A stretch of 45,091 nucleotides of DNA from an uncultured Blautia sp. (GTDB lineage Bacteria; Bacillota; Clostridia; Lachnospirales; Lachnospiraceae): the NCBI GenBank assembly GCA_900553515.1, contig USDN01000018.1:1-45091 (forward strand). Direction: 5' to 3'. This document shows, in pieces, positions 44,522-45,091 of the stretch. The notes beneath the pieces are model-generated. The model was not told where the DNA came from. It searched no databases and saw only the letters and a program-made list of their open reading frames with translations. The position numbers were made by a program, and so were the translations under genes. How positions within the stretch are numbered: the first letter of the stretch is position 1; each line of letters opens with the position of its first letter.

Positions 44522-44738
44522 TAATCTCTATCCCCTTTCCTTCCAGAAACTCCGTAATATCTTCAAGCACAGCTTCATCACCTTCGCAATGAAAAATTCC
44601 ATAACATTTTTCTATATATTCAAGAACACCAGCTTCTTTAAACAAGTGGATAATCTGCTCAACAGGTAAATCCCACTCTTCGGAAGCAAGCCGGATTAAT
44701 CTTGCCTGCATAAAAGTAATCTCTATTTTTTCACTCAT
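44514..44738 (-). CDS. DUF3791-family small protein
   Basis: 74-residue DUF3791-type protein (LPVEQIIHLFKEAGVLEYIEKCYGIFH near 25-51, then a DITEFLEGKG tail). DUF3791 genes regularly precede DUF3990 genes in gut Firmicutes, as far as I recall, and a role as the antitoxin is plausible. First gene of the cassette, with AGGAGGG seven bases before the ATG. Confidence 0.75.
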   Translation of the reverse strand: MSEKIEITFMQARLIRLASEEWDLPVEQIIHLFKEAGVLEYIEKCYGIFHCEGDEAVLEDITEFLEGKGIEISA

Positions 44739-45091
44739 TATGCATCCCTCCTCTATTTCCTGGTTAATAAAACTGGGATTTTACTTTCTATTTGCTAATA
44801 GTTAAAGCGGCTAATTAAAGAACTTCAAAAGAGCACTTTATATTATTCTTCTTTCCGTCCTATATAATCTCCATAACTTTTTTCACAGTGTGTTATTATA
44901 GAAATTGTACCAAGTCGCTAGCGCGACGGCTAGTCTTAAGTACGTGTTTTCACTACTTTTTTCATAAAAAAATAGCAGTTTTTGAATATATGTTGTATTG
45001 TTGAGTTACCACACACACCAATCAACCTATATCGCCAACTGCTATGCTTATGTTATCATGGATTTTTAAACTCAACAAGTACATATTTTAC
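44739..45091. other. Gene-free right end with inverted repeats
   Basis: About 350 bp with no supported gene. It should hold the minus-strand promoter of the DUF3791 cassette, which I cannot place with confidence. It also holds a GC-rich palindrome GTCGC-TAGC-GCGAC (44914-44927) followed by GGCTAGTC, and two interleaved inverted repeats: ATAGCAGTT (44972-44980) with AACTGCTAT (45037-45045), and GTTGAGTT (45000-45007) with AACTCAAC (45069-45076). Interleaved arms suggest a structured RNA or the end of a mobile element continuing past the window. Confidence 0.5.

Noticed and set aside
1..45091. CRISPR arrays, rRNA and tRNA genes
   Set aside because: No regularly spaced identical repeats of CRISPR type and no recognisable tRNA T-loop/acceptor pattern or rRNA sequence were seen on reading; a covariance-model tRNA scan would settle this.

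Overview
The window looks like chromosomal DNA from an anaerobic, low-to-moderate-GC gut Firmicute, most likely a Lachnospiraceae member of the Blautia/Ruminococcus/Dorea type. This rests on strong AGGAGG ribosome binding sites, GTG/TTG starts, pyruvate formate-lyase, GH13/GH31 oligosaccharide use with an ABC importer lacking its own ATPase, NhaC and AGCS sodium-coupled carriers, and a LytTR two-component system. The family-level placement is inference; no rRNA or tRNA gene was recognised.

Layout. 1-6.8 kb: alpha-glucoside uptake and hydrolysis (binding lipoprotein, two MalF/MalG-type permeases, GH13 oligo-1,6-glucosidase, GH31 alpha-glucosidase), closed by a strong terminator. The binding protein has lost its start codon at the left edge. 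6.9-12.1 kb: a zinc alcohol dehydrogenase, then a YbaN-like membrane protein with a CydD/CydC-like heterodimeric ABC exporter under a promoter carrying tandem 20-bp repeats. 12.1-13.5 kb: a minus-strand accessory pair, an XRE regulator and a RhuM-family protein. 13.8-17.7 kb: an AEC transporter, an SDR oxidoreductase, and a sulfur/redox pair (rhodanese plus CoA-disulfide reductase-rhodanese fusion). 17.9-21.4 kb: a FadR-type GntR regulator next to a minus-strand operon (PLP sulfur-amino-acid lyase then NhaC antiporter) with a FadR-like operator in its leader. 21.7-26.3 kb: AGCS amino-acid symporter, then pflB-pflA. 26.5-32 kb: an Rpn-family nuclease and sbcD-sbcC. 32-38.4 kb: MATE exporter, esterase-like hydrolase, ROK repressor, then a sorbitol-dehydrogenase-like enzyme with a GPH sugar symporter. 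38.4-43.5 kb: an acyltransferase-membrane protein and a LytTR/GHKL two-component system with a CPBP membrane protease. 43.7-45.1 kb: a minus-strand three-gene DUF3791/DUF3990 cassette, then gene-free DNA with interleaved inverted repeats at the window end.

How the genes work together. Most of the window is carbon and amino-acid metabolism: oligosaccharides enter through the importer and are cut to glucose; polyol or glycoside use is probably controlled by the ROK regulator, whose gene and presumed target share a 22-bp promoter-proximal block; pyruvate is split by PFL. Local regulators can be paired with candidate operators from the sequence alone in four cases (XRE, FadR-type, ROK, LytTR). 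The strongest candidates for little-described systems are the DUF3791-DUF3990-small-protein cassette, the XRE-RhuM pair, the LytTR-CPBP system and the interleaved-repeat element at the right edge.
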